From contig NC_081407.1 in the NCBI RefSeq assembly GCF_030272615.1, positions 147,123,744-147,187,743 of the forward strand: a DNA stretch of 64,000 nt, written 5' to 3'. Below, one piece after another: positions 20,061 through 32,357 of the stretch (the first letter of the stretch is position 1; every line of letters starts with the position of its first letter). The notes beneath the pieces were generated by a model. It had not been told where the DNA came from and made no database searches. It saw only the letters and a list, made by a program, of their open reading frames with translations. The stretch is from Cryptomeria japonica (lineage: Eukaryota > Streptophyta > Pinopsida > Cupressales > Cupressaceae). The translations under genes and the position numbers were made by a program.

Positions 20061-21974
20061 TTATTTGTGTGCAGGTGAAAGCTTTAAAATTTCTAAGATG
20101 GATATTTGCATAGGTGTTTTCTTTGATTGATCCACTAGATTATATTGTTTTATAGTGGATGACATGTTAGTGGTAGGATTCGAAAAAATAGCTTTAGCTT
20201 TGCTTCTTGTGATAGCATGAGCAGGTTCTTGATGTTGCTTTTCTTTAACTACAATCACATTTACCACATTATCATATATATGAGCATAATTTACCTTTGC
20301 TTTACCCTTACCATTATGTGTTGCTGATGACTCACCCTTCTCATTGTTTGGAAGCAGAGTTTTAAAAGCTGTATTAGATTTGTTTGTCGTATGTCCATCC
20401 ACAGTTATTACTCCATTATCAATCAAATCTTGGATGACATGTTTCAACCACTGACAATTATTTGTGTGATGTCCCTTGTTTCGATAGAAATCACAATAAT
20501 GGTTATCGTTCCACCAAGAGGGCTTCACTTTAGGTTCATAGTTCCTTCCTTCTGGCAAAGTAATAAATTTGTTTGCGAGAAGTGTCTTTAGTGCTGACCC
20601 AAGTGGTTCATGAATGTTTGTAAATTTCTTTCGGAAGAAATTGTTGAAAGTTGATTTTTTGTGATTGTTGTTTTGTTGAGCTACTATTGAGTGAGTGGAT
20701 AAATTGAAAACTAGTTGTTTTGGTTTTAAATTATTGTTATCCACTATTCCATCATTGATGACATTTCGATTCCTATTCCAAAATTTAGGCTTATCAGTGT
20801 TATTGTTGCTAACATTATTGTTAGGAGGATTAACTCCTTCTTTGTATAGCTTCAACTCACCTTTCTTTACCATAGCTTCTTCCATTCTGATACCATTACC
20901 AATCATCTTTTCAAAATTTTGATGGAATTGCATTTTGAGATGATAGCTCATTTGTCCATTTAGGTTGTCGATGAATATGTCTATTTTCTCATATCCTGAG
21001 ATCATTCAAGGATATCATGAAGCTAACTGTATCCATCTCTATAGAAATGTCATGAAAGGTTCTCCACTCTTTTGTTTAGTGTTACATAAATCGAGCATTG
21101 TTACCTCATGTTGAATGTTGTAGGAGTATTGTGAAACAAACTTATCCACCAATTCTGTGAATGATCTAATTCCAGGCGGAAGTTTGGAGAACCATTCCAT
21201 AGCTAGTCCAATTAAGCTCTTTGGAAATAATCTCATTAGGTAGGTATCCTCATGTGCAAACACCATACTCAGCATGCAAAATTCTCATATATGATCTTGG
21301 GGATCAGTGCTTCCATTATATTTATCATATCGAGGAGTTTCACAACCTATAGGAAATGGTATCATGTTTAGATTTCTATCAAATGGGTAAGGACAAATTT
21401 ATTGAAGCGAGTATCTTCTAATAGTTCCTCTCTTCATATCTTGAATTTGTGTTTGTAGCATTTGCATTTGTTGTGTAAGAACTGTGATAGGATTATCAAC
21501 ATGATTTGTCCTTGTATAACCATGAGTGTGTGTTCTAGTATGATCATGATCTCTTCTTGTGTCATCTTGACCCCTTGTGTCCTCATTAGATTTGACATGG
21601 TTGAGAATTTCTACGTCATCCTTTTTGGGAATGGAAGTTTCCTCATTAGTTCTTGTGTTATTAGGAATTGATGTGTCATTCATTTTGAGACCAAAAATAT
21701 CCTCATGTCGTTCATTATCAGGGGAAGAGTCACTTCTCTTTTGTGCTAATTTTCTCACATCAAAATATTGGGGGAGTGTGGCACCAGATTTAGCTAACAT
21801 TAGGAAGTATTTTTCTTTTTCTCCCTCCAATATTTTTGCCATAAATTTATAGAATTTAGGATCTTGTTTGATTTCTTGGAGATGTTGTTTTGTTATTTCA
21901 CCTTCTTCTTGTATTTCATTTTCGGGTTCCATGTTTCTATAATCTTTAGTTATTTTCAATGTTTCGATTTCCAT
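20061..21974 (-). pseudogene. Element C gag
   Basis: The start is taken at MEIETLKITKDYRNMEPENE (21974), which has no better upstream ATG. The block 21974-21399 has YFLMLAKSGATLPQYFDV and an Asp/Arg/His-rich middle. The block 21275-21039 has the Retrotrans_gag core (YLMRLFPKSLIGLAMEWFSK, LPPGIRS, YSYNIQHEV). The block 21005-20061 has the C-terminal part with KPSWWNDNHYC and a zinc-type CDFYRNKGHHTNNC, where Tyr replaces the second Cys. Frame breaks lie at about 21390, 21280 and 21020-21040. It forms the particle shell and binds RNA. Confidence 0.8.
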
Positions 21975-24035
21975 TTCTGTGCTCTAGTTAAAACAGACAT
22001 ACACATGTGTTAGATATTGTGCAAGGATTCGATTGTCTAAAAGTTGTTTCGATAAGTGATCAACTGTCAATGTAAATGTGATAGAGTGATATGACATGAA
22101 AAATATGATTCAAGTGTTTAAAAGTTTTCAAGTTTTTTGATCTTTGGTTTTGGAGTGCAATGATGATGATTTTGATAAAAACCAAGTCCAATAGGAATGA
22201 TATATCCTACAATGTGGGACAAGGTTATCATGACCAAGCGTTGTAGTTTTGTGATTGAGGATGATTCATCCTGATGAGAAACTATGTTTTGGGTGATTAT
22301 TTTATCAAATAGGGTGATAATACACTTTGAGATGTTTAGATCCTGAACTTGTTGAAGGTGACTACTTGAAAATCTTGAGGTGTCTATTTCTAGAATCTGA
22401 TTTGACAAATGATAACTTGACCAAGCGAACCAAGAAGACAATCTAAGCACAAAATCACAGATATCAAGTGTTTATGCTCACTATAAATTGACCAAGCTAA
22501 TATGACAGATCTGAAAATGACATGCAAGCAAGACAGCTCTGGATTGACATAGAAAAAAATTTGTATGATAGTTTAGACAGCCCATACAACAATTTAGATA
22601 GGTCCATATGATAAACTAGAAATATAGCATGACAAAGGCATAAAATCGTACGAGCTTTCTCACAGAACCAAACAACAAAAGATAACACAAAATCCTCTGT
22701 TAAACTAACTAGTACAACAATTCTCCCCGAACCAAATGATAAAATAGAAAACTTGTACGATTGAGGACAAAAGAGAGACAAAAATTTTGTTTGGACAAAT
22801 TTTTGATCAATGAAGTTTGATGTTTTGCTTATGTTTTCTAGTTTTAGATGTTTGATTTTTTGTTTCAGGGATGAAGACACAACAAACACGGGATATGATA
22901 AGTGACCTCAAGCACAACACACTAAATCCTAAGGAAGTTGGCTGAGAGAGAAAACCTTTTCTTGCAAACTTAGGTACACACCCAATAGATAATCAGAATA
23001 TGGCCACTGAGTCTCATGAAATGGATTCTCAACATTGTATTATCTGACTCCAAATGCTAATGGGGGCACGATATGGCAAGTGTCTTGGGAGAGTTACTAT
23101 CTCTCTTGCACAAAGATTATCCCCCTTTTAGAGGTGAATCAGGTAGCTTCTATCTTAGGGTTCGTAGTAAGGGTTTCCGTTTGAAATTACCCCTTGTAGT
23201 CACACAAGTGCAATTGAGGCCTATAGCCCTACAAGGTACCAAAACAAGAAGTAGTCATGCAAGCATTATTGAGACCATGAGGCCCTACTAAACGTACAAT
23301 ATGAGATATCCCAAAAGAGAAAACTCAAATAATCCCATCCTCCAAGACTTTAATCCTGCAAGGCCTATTTTTTAGAGTGAGTTGGAAAGCTTAGGTCTAG
23401 ATGTACTCACTTGGGTCATTCTTACAGGGTGATTACTTTTTCCCACTGTGACAGGCTCGCTAAAGGTAATGAAATCTGAAACATAGAAGAGCTTCAAGGG
23501 TTGGGATTTCTGATTGTCCAAATGGACAAGAGCATACTCTCCTACCTTTTAGACAACTTCTCAAACATAGAAAACAAAATGTTCATTTACCATTAGCAAA
23601 ATAAGTGTGCCTACAAAACTTAAAGAAGACACAAAGTTTGGTTGAGGTCTCCTTAGGTAACCTGCAAAACAGATACGTTAGTAGTCATGTTGTTTTGATG
23701 AAATGGAAATTTGACAAGTGTAATCTTCGACAATCATCTTGCAAAAACTAGTTAGGTTGCTAGAAAATTTCACAAATAGACTAGGGTTAGCATTAGTAAT
23801 AGCCAAATTGAAGCATGAAAACCCTAAATTGTAATTTGTTTTGAAAACACAGAAGCAAAATTTTGTACGAGTATTCTCACCTTCTCGTACGAGTATTCTC
23901 ACATGCTCATACAAGTACACAAAGAAACTTGTACAATGCTGCAAAGGAACTCGTACAAGATTCTGAATCAGACCCTGCTAGAAACCTATGAGAGTGAAAA
24001 TTTGATGATACTAAGAGACCAAAAAAGAGATTTCC
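21975..24035 (-). other. Long leader of element C
   Basis: About 2 kb without supported genes. A phrase TCGTACGAGTATTCTCAC occurs twice (near 23866 and 23884), and related CTTGTACAA phrases follow to 23960. Confidence 0.5.
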
Positions 24036-24057
24036 GGCCCCACGGTGGGCGCCAAAA
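24036..24057 (-). other. Primer-binding site of element C
   Basis: The minus strand reads TTTTGGCGCCCACCGTGGGG directly after the ...GACA end of the LTR. It is a well-known type in plant Gypsy elements of the Tat/Athila branch. Confidence 0.85.
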
Positions 24058-25231
24058 TGTCGTGTCTGTGAAGTGTGGTACCTACAGCTGCAACAAAAAC
24101 ACTCAATAGATCATTACAAGTATGGTTAACAAATTAAAAGAAAATGAAAGATAAACCATGACAAAGTGACCTATCACCTCCTAAGAGATGCGAGTATGGA
24201 TTTGCTCTCAAATCTGGTTAAGTAATCCCAGTGACTTGACTACACCTAGATGGAGGATTGGAAATGATGATGATATGCAAGCTAGATGAGAATTATTATA
24301 CTAGATTAATCCAAGAGTCTAATTAAGCTAATGAAATGCATGATTAAGCTATGATGATGATGCAATTAAGCTAGAATAGAGATTAATTAAGCTACACGAT
24401 TCAACAATTATGCTAGAAAATGATCAAATTATACTAGATCTAAGATGCAATTGCCTACAATAACAATGCTCAAATGATATGATAGAATGGATATTCCTAT
24501 AGTAATAATGCTTAAATTAATATGAGATGGGATCCCTTATGCTCCAAAATAGGGGATATTTATAGGATTTCCAAGGTCATAGGTGAGGTGGCAAGAATCA
24601 ACGGTCAAGATTGAATCTGAAGATATCAGGGGTGAAATTGGAGGAGGTTGTAGAAGATGTTGGAGGAAGGGACACTTGTCATCTTTGTGTTGACAAGTGT
24701 CAAGGAGCCTTGCTCATAAGAGGGCAAGTGTCCAAGAGAGGAGACATGTGGACAAAGTGCCATGTGTCTCAAGGGAAGAATATCCACACCATAGGAGGTT
24801 AGGATAAGGATGTTAGGATGTGCAAGATAGGATAGGGTTAGTTAAACCCAAGGCTAGGTGGAATGAGCTAGGTTAGAGGGATGGTTAGGTTAGGTAGTTA
24901 GAAGTTAGGAGGCATGTGGGTAATTTGAATTTAAAAATTCAAATAATAGGAAAAGACTAATTAATTTTTAACAACTCATAAATTGATTTGTTTTAATTAA
25001 TTAGGGGATTAGAAGAATTGATTTAAATGGGGGGAGGACTAATTAATTTGAATTAATTAATAAAAGGAGACCATTGAAATGAACCTATTAAATAAATCTT
25101 TAGATTTATTAATAAGTAGATGAAATGGATTTAATCAAATTGCTAATGAATTCAATTCAATTGGGAAGGGGGATTAATTAAATAATTGCTTATTTAATTA
25201 GCTATCTTTATACCATTTTTAGGTGTATACA
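24058..25231 (-). repeat. 5' LTR of element C
   Basis: 1174 bp. In minus sense it runs TGTATACACC to ...CACGACA. U3 is rich in AT palindromes (about 24930-25210), as in B, and both LTRs begin TGTA..ACACCTAAAA in minus sense, which points to common descent. TATAAATAT on the minus strand at 24556-24564 is a good TATA box candidate. The partner LTR is outside the window. Confidence 0.8.
24556..24564 (-). promoter_or_regulatory. Probable TATA box of element C
   Basis: The minus strand reads CCTATAAATATCCCC in the middle of the LTR. Confidence 0.5.
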
Positions 25232-25234
25232 ATT

Positions 25235-25815
25235 GGTATACCTTTTAGCCAATCACGGTTGTAAAAAAATTAACATCATCCTCTTTTATCGTGTTGATCT
25301 TCATTGATCTCCCATCAAACTTTGCACTAGTTAGTTTATTCACGGTAGGGTGTGTTACCTTCTGCAACCCTGACTTTTCACCAGTTTGGTTTAAATAGGT
25401 TACTGTCCTAATCACATCAGTAGTGATCTTGTATGGTTGGTCAAGCCACATGAATTCAACATGGATCCTACTTAACACATACCTTACCCATTTCTTCTCA
25501 TCAAATGTCGAAAAGTTTACAAATTGTGTGAAACCCTTTCTCTAAGCTGGACAAATTCTGGATTGGGATTGCCGATCTCATCCATGATGTTGTCAGTATA
25601 CAAGTCAAAGATGTCCTCAGAGCCGGTTTCCTCAAATTCACAGTGAATGTAGGCTCAAACATCATCAACATGAAATACACCATGTAGAATGAAATAAAAA
25701 GCTCCAACTGGGTCGACTTCAATGGATTTGTAGGGGTGTTTCTTAAATACAGGACGGGTCCTATCCTTGACCTCAACAACTAGTGGAGTAGCAATAGAGG
25801 ATGCAGATGCCATTT
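25235..25815 (-). pseudogene. Element G second ORF, unknown protein
   Basis: I do not recognise the family. The minus strand opens at MASASSIATPLVVEVKDRTR (25815) and continues VFKKHPYKSIEVDPVGAFYF. There is an in-frame stop in FHVDD(V)*AYIHCEFEETG, then NPNPEFVQLRERVSHN, a stop and frame change near 25500, and then FDEKKWVRYVLSRIHVEFMW, LDQPYKITTDVI and MKINTIKEDDVNFFTTVIG to a stop near 25245. The codon pattern looks protein-coding and the pieces join sensibly. It is separated from the zinc-knuckle ORF of G by element D plus about 360 bp of leader, and is cut by element C at 25231. It could be an extra ORF of G or part of an older element. Confidence 0.5.
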
Positions 25816-26173
25816 CAAATTCTTAGAAAATCAGACTCAAAAAATGCCCTTTGAAAAATACCTCAACCAACTAACGGATGCCCTAGATCTCTTGCGGGAT
25901 CATTTTTGTTCTTTTATCGCTTGGAAAATTTGATCGCCTTGTTCTTCAGCTCGAAAACACTATTCACAAAGTTAAGAATGATTCTCATATTTTCCCTTTT
26001 AACTTTGCAAACCCTAATTTTACTTTTGAAATAAGTGCACCTCAGATATTCAACCGGATGCCCTATTTCACTACCGGTTGCTCAAATCAGCCATCTAAAT
26101 TCTGGATATCAACTGAACCTTAACTTTTATCATTTGTAATTCATTGACTATAGATCTCATCAAGGGGTACTGC
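25816..26173 (-). other. Leader between element D and the unknown ORF
   Basis: Stops in all minus-strand frames. The final bases (26169-26173, ACTGC) are the left duplication of element D (right copy ACTCC). No motif recognised. Confidence 0.4.
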
Positions 26174-27430
26174 TGTTGGACATTTGGAGGAATTGATTAT
26201 GTATTATATTGATGTTTTGTCATTGATGTCAACACTAGCTGTTTTGGTTCCTTTACCGGTATCCTTTTGGTCCCGGTAGATTGTTTGGTTTCTGGTTGGA
26301 TTAGATCATGATGATCTGGTATACTCTGGTATGCTTTGGATTTTAGAATTGGCTTAGATCTTCTATTCGTGCTACTCAGATTCATGTTAAGTTAGTTTGT
26401 TTTTATTTGGTGATCGGATGCTATCTTATATGCTGGTAAGCTTGGTTTGTTGATCTGGTGAGGGATTCACCAATAGAGCTTTGTTGAAGATATTTTGATT
26501 TTATGCTTAAGTGGTATTGGTACAGCTTATGGTAGAGATTCAGGATGCTAATGGTGATTGTGTTCGAGACTTGGCTGATTGGGATCATTTCTTTAGCGTG
26601 TGTGTGGACGTAAATTGGGTCCGGGTCTATCTAGGTTTTAGACCGACTTAATGTAACGTGTTGTTTGGACTTCTTGATGTGCTTCCAGGATTTCTTATGG
26701 GTTAGATATTATTTGTTTGGTCTCAGGATGACATGTTTTGTAATTTTATAATTACTTTATTATTTGGTGGTTGACCTTATTGTTTATGGTCGAGGGTTTG
26801 TATATATATGATGTAAGATCTCTTTGTAGATAAGGAGATGGAATATAAGGAATAGGGAAAGGATGTATAGGAGCAAATAATGTAATAATCATTCATGTAG
26901 AGGATTTGGTCGATCATTGGTGATCAAGTTGGGTTTATGTAAGAGGATTAAGTCCTCTGGTATTGAGCTTAACCAGAACTATATTCAGGCATAGGAGATG
27001 CTAACATTGTAGTTCATTCTTCCTTCCAGATTGTAGTCTAGATTTCTATGTAGTTAGTGAGACTCCTTTTGTAATGACCAGTGTGCTCTAGGTTGTTGGT
27101 CTTCCTACAAGTGCAGGCCCCTCAATTTGTAATCACATAATTATTGCAGAAGTATTATCTAACTATGGGTAGTCTTCCCACCATGGTTTTTCCCTTTACC
27201 AGGTTTTCCACGTACAAATCTTGGTGTCATGTGGATGGTATTTATTCTCTAATTGTTGCTTGTGCTTAATTGGTAAATCTGCTATTTTAGTAATTGGTTT
27301 ATGCATTCCGGTATTGATCTTATGTGTTCTGGTATTATATTTTTAATTTCTTAAAGTTCCATTAATTTGGTGACAACTGATTCACCCCCCTCCCTCTCAG
27401 TTGTCTTCCAGTTATTTTAACTATCTAACA
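26174..27430 (+). repeat. 5' LTR of element D
   Basis: 1257 bp from TGTTGGACATTTGG to ATCTAACA, matching 39792-41044. It contains TATATATAT at 26801-26809, a CCCACCATGG..TTTTCCACGT block near 27178 and GATTCACCCCCCTCCCTCTC near 27380. Confidence 0.92.
26801..26809 (+). promoter_or_regulatory. Probable TATA box of element D
   Basis: TATATATAT after GAGGGTTTG. It is preserved in the 3' LTR near 40419. Confidence 0.5.
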
Positions 27431-27432
27431 AT

Positions 27433-27444
27433 TGGTATCAGAGC
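27433..27444 (+). other. Primer-binding site of element D
   Basis: TGGTATCAGAGC two bases after the 5' LTR, initiator-Met type. Confidence 0.92.
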
Positions 27445-27487
27445 TTTGGTCCTCTTTGCAGAAGGTTAACCGCTTGAGGAAGACCCT

Positions 27488-28620
27488 ATGGCGACTAACA
27501 ATTCAAGTTAATCTAGCTCATTTGTTGCTATCTTTTGGAGAGATATTCTTAGGCTTGATGGAACAAATTACAGAGTATGGAAGATTCAGATGGAGACTCA
27601 TCTGAGATGTCTTGGTAAGGAAATTTGGGAAATCATAGAGAATGGTGTTACACCTTTTAATCCGGCATCTAACAATCCTCCTTCGACAAACTTGGATAAG
27701 GAGCTTGAGAATGATTGTAGAGCTAGAGAAGCTCTCTTGTGTGCACTTTTTGATCAACAAATAATGAGATTGACTGAGAAATCATCAGCGAAGGCTATAT
27801 GGGACAAGTTAAAGACTCTTAATTAAGGTGACCTTAATGTTAAGATTGCTAAACTTGATGGTTACTGGGTGAGATATGAAAATTTGAAGATGGAAGAAGA
27901 TGAAAGGATTATTGCATTCATGGAAAGGGTAAATAAAATTGTCATGTGAATTCAATGTTGTGGTGGAACTCTGAGTGAAGATGAAATAATTTCTAAAGTA
28001 CTGAGAGCTTTACCACTGGCTTATAAGATGAAGGCTACTACAATTAATGAATTAAGAACTATGGCTAATACTTCTGTCAATAGAGATACCTTGGTTGGGA
28101 AATTATCTGGTTTTGAGCTTGAAGAATTTGGACCTTCTAGAGTTGTGAAGTCTGAACCCGCTTTTCATGCAATTACATCATCAACCGACAAGAAAGATTG
28201 GAAAGCTTTGTATGCAAGGAATTGGATGATATGAAAAGGGAAGATGAAGAATTTGAGCAACTTGAAGCCCTATTTGCTAGAAGAGTACCTAAAGGACCGG
28301 TAGGAAGTAAGTATGAAGGAAAATCACCTTTTAAATATTTTACATGTAATAAAATAGGTCATTTTGCATCTAGATGTTCTGAAAGGAATTCAAGATTTGA
28401 AGAAAAATCTAGAAGATATTTTAAGTCTAACTCTAGATATTAGAACAAGTATAAGTATGGTAAAAATAGAGATAAATCATGTTACTTTGTGGATGAGGAA
28501 GGTGTGACTCATTCTAATGATGAACCAACACAAGACTCTGCTAGTGGTTCTGACAATGGAAAGGAATGGGTGTTCTTGGCTATCAAGGAAGATGATCTGA
28601 CATTGGAAGAGAATGAGAAG
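27488..28620 (+). pseudogene. Element D gag
   Basis: ATG at 27488 with a stop only seven codons later (27509-27511). It then reads LDGTNYRVWKIQMETHLRCL and EKSSAKAIWDKLKTL to a stop at 27824. Remnants EEDERIIAFMERVNKIV, TINELRTMANTSVNRDTLVG and a frameshift near 28200 follow. The knuckle CNKIGHFASRC (28351-28383) has Tyr-Phe-Thr in place of the usual spacing before it (YFTCNKIGH). This is a UBN2/DUF4219-type Copia Gag for packaging RNA. At least four lesions make it non-functional. Confidence 0.82.
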
Positions 28621-30040
28621 GCCCTTGCTGCAAAAATTAAAGATAAGGATGAATGGGTAATTGATAGTGGATGTTCACATCATATGACTGGAGATAAAAG
28701 GAAGTTTCTATCTTTGTAAGAATTTGATGGTGGTCTGGCTAGATTTGGAGATGACAAAGCATGCATAATGAAAGGAAAAGGAACTATATCATTAGATGGT
28801 AAGCACAATACTGATAATGTTTATTATTTTGAAGGTTTAAGGCATAATATTTTGAGTGTAGGATAGTTAGTGATAAGGGATTTCAATTACAATTCAAGGA
28901 TGGAAAATGAAAAATCATTAATAGATCGGGATTGTAGATTGCAACTGGTACTTGGACAAAAGGTAATATATTTCATTTGAGTTCTGGTGAGAAGACATGT
29001 TTGATTGCACAAATTGATGAGAGTTGGCTATGGCATAAAAGGCTATGTCATTTGAATTTTGATTGCATGGTAAAGATCAGTTCAACTAAGGTAGTTAGAG
29101 ATATACCTAAGATTGTGAAGCCCTATAATCTGGTATGTAAGGAATGTCAAATGGGAAAATAGGTCAGAACCTCTTTTAAGTGTATACAAGACAAATAAAA
29201 TGATGTTCTTGATCTTATTCATATTGATTTGTGTGGCTCTGCTAGAATTAAAAGTTTTCAAGGTGATAGATATTTTATGGTAGTAATTGATGATTATTCT
29301 AGAATGATGTGGGTTACTTTTCTAAGAGAGAAATCTGAGGATTTTGAAAAGTTTAAAATCTTTAAAGATAAAGTTGAAACTGAGACATGATTGAAGATTA
29401 AATGCTTAAGGTCAGAGCATGGTGGAAAATTCACATCCAATGAGTTTAATAACTTTTGTGAGAAGCATGGCATAAGGAGATAATTTTATACTCCCCGGAC
29501 ACCTCAGCAGAATGGAGTTGTGGAAAGAAAGAAAAAAACTATCTTGGATGCTGCTAGAACATTCAACAAAGTTCATATCAAAGGGGAAATTGGTAAGACA
29601 CCTTATGAATTATGGTTTGGAAATACACCTACAGTTAAGTACTTCAAAATATTTGGTAGTAACTGTTATATCAGGATAGATGATTTCATTGGTAAATTTG
29701 ATCCTAGATGTTATAACAAAAGATTACAGAGAATTGTGGAGAGCACTAATGTCAAGGTGGATGAGCAAAATAGAAGTCAAATCATAATTTATGAGCAAGA
29801 GCCGACAGTGGAAATGGTCATAACTAAACTAGTAACACCTTTACTAAAACAAAATGTTGAACCAGTTACTCCGGTAGTATCAAAAAATTCAACAGTAACT
29901 AAAGAACAGGAAAGAGGAACAAAGAATCATAAGAATCCTAGCTGTGTAAGGTTGAATCATTTAGAAGATCAGATTATTGGGGATAACAACAATGGAGTCA
30001 TGACAAGAAGAAAATTGGTATCTAATGAGGGATATTTAAT
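28621..30040 (+). pseudogene. Element D protease and integrase
   Basis: The protease has WVIDSGCSHHMTGDKRKFLS (28655-28713) followed at once by a stop (28717). The pre-integrase zinc domain has WLWHKRLCHLNFD and VCKECQMGK (29026-29160), then a stop. The integrase core has IHIDLCGSARIKSFQGDRYF and VVIDDYSRMMWVTF. The second catalytic Asp is Glu here (LRSEHGGKF), while the third position is kept in QQNGVVERKKKT (about 29506). Integrase C-terminal remnants YELWFGNTPTVKYFKIFGS and YIRIDDFIGKFDP follow. Several stops (29385, 29480 and others) break the frame. Confidence 0.83.
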
Positions 30041-30287
30041 TTCTCAAGTTGAATTGGTATCAGTAATTGAAGCGTGTAAAGATGAATGTTGGATGAAAGC
30101 TATGGAAGAAGAATTAGATCAGATAAAAAAGAATAACACATAGATTTTAGTTCCCCGACCTAAAAATAAAAATGTTATTGGAACTAAATGGGTATTTATG
30201 AATAAATTAAATGAAGATGGACAAGTTGTAAGGAATAAAGCTAGATTGGTTTGTAAAGGATATTCTCAGAAGAAAGGAATTGATTAT
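30041..30287 (+). pseudogene. Element D reverse transcriptase, first part
   Basis: LVSVIEACKDECWMKAMEEE leads into the RT start with a stop at about 30141. [20 protein letters not shown] and [14 protein letters not shown] follow. The coding sequence breaks at 30287, where element E begins, and resumes at 38192 as GETFPPIARIEVVRLF. The last five bases ATTAT (30283-30287) are the left duplication of E. Confidence 0.88.
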
Positions 30288-31881
30288 TGATGGGATGAGG
30301 TTTGGGATAGACTAGCCTAGTCTATGCTCTTGGATCCTTTCCTTGGATCTCCTGGTGTTCTTCTCACACCCTAGTGTCTCTAGGACTCCCTTTTCTTGAG
30401 GAATCCCCTAACCTTGCCCAATCCACCCACCAATGAGTTGCTATGTTGCTGCTAAGGTCTCACCTACTCATGAGACTCAAAACCCCTTACTATGGCTAAT
30501 AAGGGCTAAGGTTTGTTTCACACTTTCCAAGGTCTTAGAAAGGTTGTATTAGGTCTTAAACCATGTTTTACATCCTGCCATGTGCCCCCAAGAAGTTTCT
30601 AACAATTTCACTATTTTGTGTTTTTGCTTACAAAACAGGGCTACAAGGATTAAGACCAATTAGGCCTCCTACCCGGTCCTTTAGGGCTTTCTCTCACAAA
30701 TGATGCATACACAACCCAAACTCCTAAAATGGACTGTGAATCAATTGGAAAGGAATCAAGGATTTTCTATTTGTTTGGGCCTCCAAGTGGCTGTACAGAG
30801 CCTAGGGCGAATTTTGGGGTTTTTAAGAGTTTTGTGAGGGTTTTGTGGTCTGCCTAGGTCACAGTGAAGGTTTTGTGTGTTAGCCACTTTGTTTGGATTG
30901 GTGGAGGCTCCTCCTTCACACAAATGATGCTTCTAACACTCCTCTACACTTCCTCCAAAGGATGCACTCACCACTATTCAACCTTTCTCTCCAAGACCTC
31001 TGCACCAACAACCATTCCTAACCGAGCACTATCTAGTCTTTCCTAGGAATGGGTCTTTGCTTGGCCTTCCTACATTTTCAAGGGCCCTAATTGCATGGGA
31101 ATATAGTAAAATGTCTCCACATCCATTCCCCATGGTTTTGTGGTGGTTCCACAATGGGGAATGGAGTTAAGACTTCATTTACACAATCTTGTCCAAAACT
31201 GGACAGTAAGAAGACAGTTTTCAAACTATTTACTAACACACTCACTCTATAGGTAAAAACCTAAACTAATTGCTTGAAATGAAATTATTTACACCATGAA
31301 AAACATTCCACACAAATTTGGACATTTCTCAATCCATTAACTTTCTTGTTTTCTTCATTCAAACTGACTGGTAACAATTTTACAATCACAGTCTGATCTC
31401 TTTGCTAGGGCCGTACAATGTCTGACATCCAACCCATGAATTTAGGGTTTTCAAATACTCATACTACCTTTTCCTTGGTCTGTGTGCCCAAACTAGGGTT
31501 TTCCATGCTAACCTAAAGAACTTGACATCATGGTGGAAAAGTTGCTTGACAACTTTTAAAAGTTGTCATGCAACTTTTGCAACTTTTGAGCAACTTTCCC
31601 AATGTTGCTTTTTATGACTCCTAGACTCACAATGGGCCAACCTAAGGACACCACCATGTTAGAAAGGACCCCTAAACACTTCAAGGACACACATACCCTC
31701 CATTATCAAGAAAATCACAATCTTGACTCATGACCCCTAAGATCTCCACGAGGACCCTAACTAGGACCTAGTCTAGCACACATGAGCTCATAGCTCTTAT
31801 TCATGTACAATGGCTTCATAAGAAGAATAAAACCAACAAAAAAAAGAAAGAGAAAGAGTTTTGAAGGGTTCTCCTACACCA
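30288..31881 (-). repeat. 3' LTR of element E (minus sense)
   Basis: 1594 bp, similar throughout to 36579-38186. In minus sense it begins TGGTGTAGGAGAACCC and ends CATCCCATCA. A stretch with repeated AACTTTTGCAACTT phrases (about 31545-31600) gives a purine/pyrimidine-biased dyad region that is also present in the other LTR. Confidence 0.92.
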
Positions 31882-31929
31882 TACTCCCCCTCCATACACA
31901 ACTAAGAATTATAGAAAGAGATGAGAGCC

Positions 31930-32351
31930 GAGTCTATTCCAAGTGCCTTGAACCTGCTCTCCTCCACCCATGTAGCTTCAGATACTAGTTGATCTACTTA
32001 TTTCACTAAGTTCTCCATGTAGACCTAGTGTCTAGTTGACTTCTTCACTCTTGATTCCAAGATCTCCTCTGCTTTAGGCTTCTTCACTTGTGGTAAGACA
32101 TTCACATCAAGGTCCTGCAATACCTTGGCTTGGTTCTCAGTCTGCCCTTCTATCTCACCCTTATACATGATTAGGTTAGCTACATTAAAGACTGGTGATA
32201 TAGCTAAATCTGAAGGTAGTTCAACTTTGTAGGCATTCTTACCATATTGCGACAGGATTATACAAGGTCCTACCCTTCTCATCTGCAGTTTGGTAGGCTT
32301 ACCTCCTTGCATCCTAGCTTTGCTCAAATGTACCATCACATAGTCACCCAC
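31930..32351 (-). pseudogene. Element E integrase C-terminal end and decayed chromodomain
   Basis: After a frame break at 32352 the protein continues MGDYVMVHLSKARMQGGKPT, RVGPCIILSQYGKNAYKVEL and VFNVANLIMYKGE, the GPY/F-type integrase tail. It then reads EEILESRVKKSTRH and a stop at 32025-32027. Past the stop the same frame reads VYMENLVK, a stop, then VDQLVSEATWVEESRFKALG. ILESR plus YxxxLVK plus EATWVEE is the chromodomain pattern of plant chromoviruses, which steers insertion to particular chromatin. Two stops disable it. The aromatic residues expected around the methyl-lysine cage cannot all be assigned by eye. Confidence 0.75.
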
Positions 32352-32357
32352 CTTAAA

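Larger units (their letters stand above)
19364..25231 (-). mobile_element. Element C: Ty3/Gypsy (Tat/Athila-like) retrotransposon, left part
   Basis: This minus-strand LTR retrotransposon has its 5' LTR at 24058-25231, a primer-binding site at 24036-24057, a leader of about 2 kb, gag (21974 down to 20061) and protease (20040 down to 19458). It then resumes at 331 down to 1 because element A inserted into it with a GTGAT duplication. Its 3' half and second LTR lie left of the window. The DGGS-type protease active site, the 'CDFYR..GHHTNNC' zinc-binding remnant and the TTTTGGCGCC primer-binding site are features I associate with the Tat/Athila branch of plant Gypsy elements. Gag and protease resemble those of element B. 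Confidence 0.8.

Noticed and set aside
25235-25815. Host gene exon
   Set aside because: It lies in the nest between two retroelements, has stops and a frame change, and shows no splice sites; an element ORF is more likely, though not proven.
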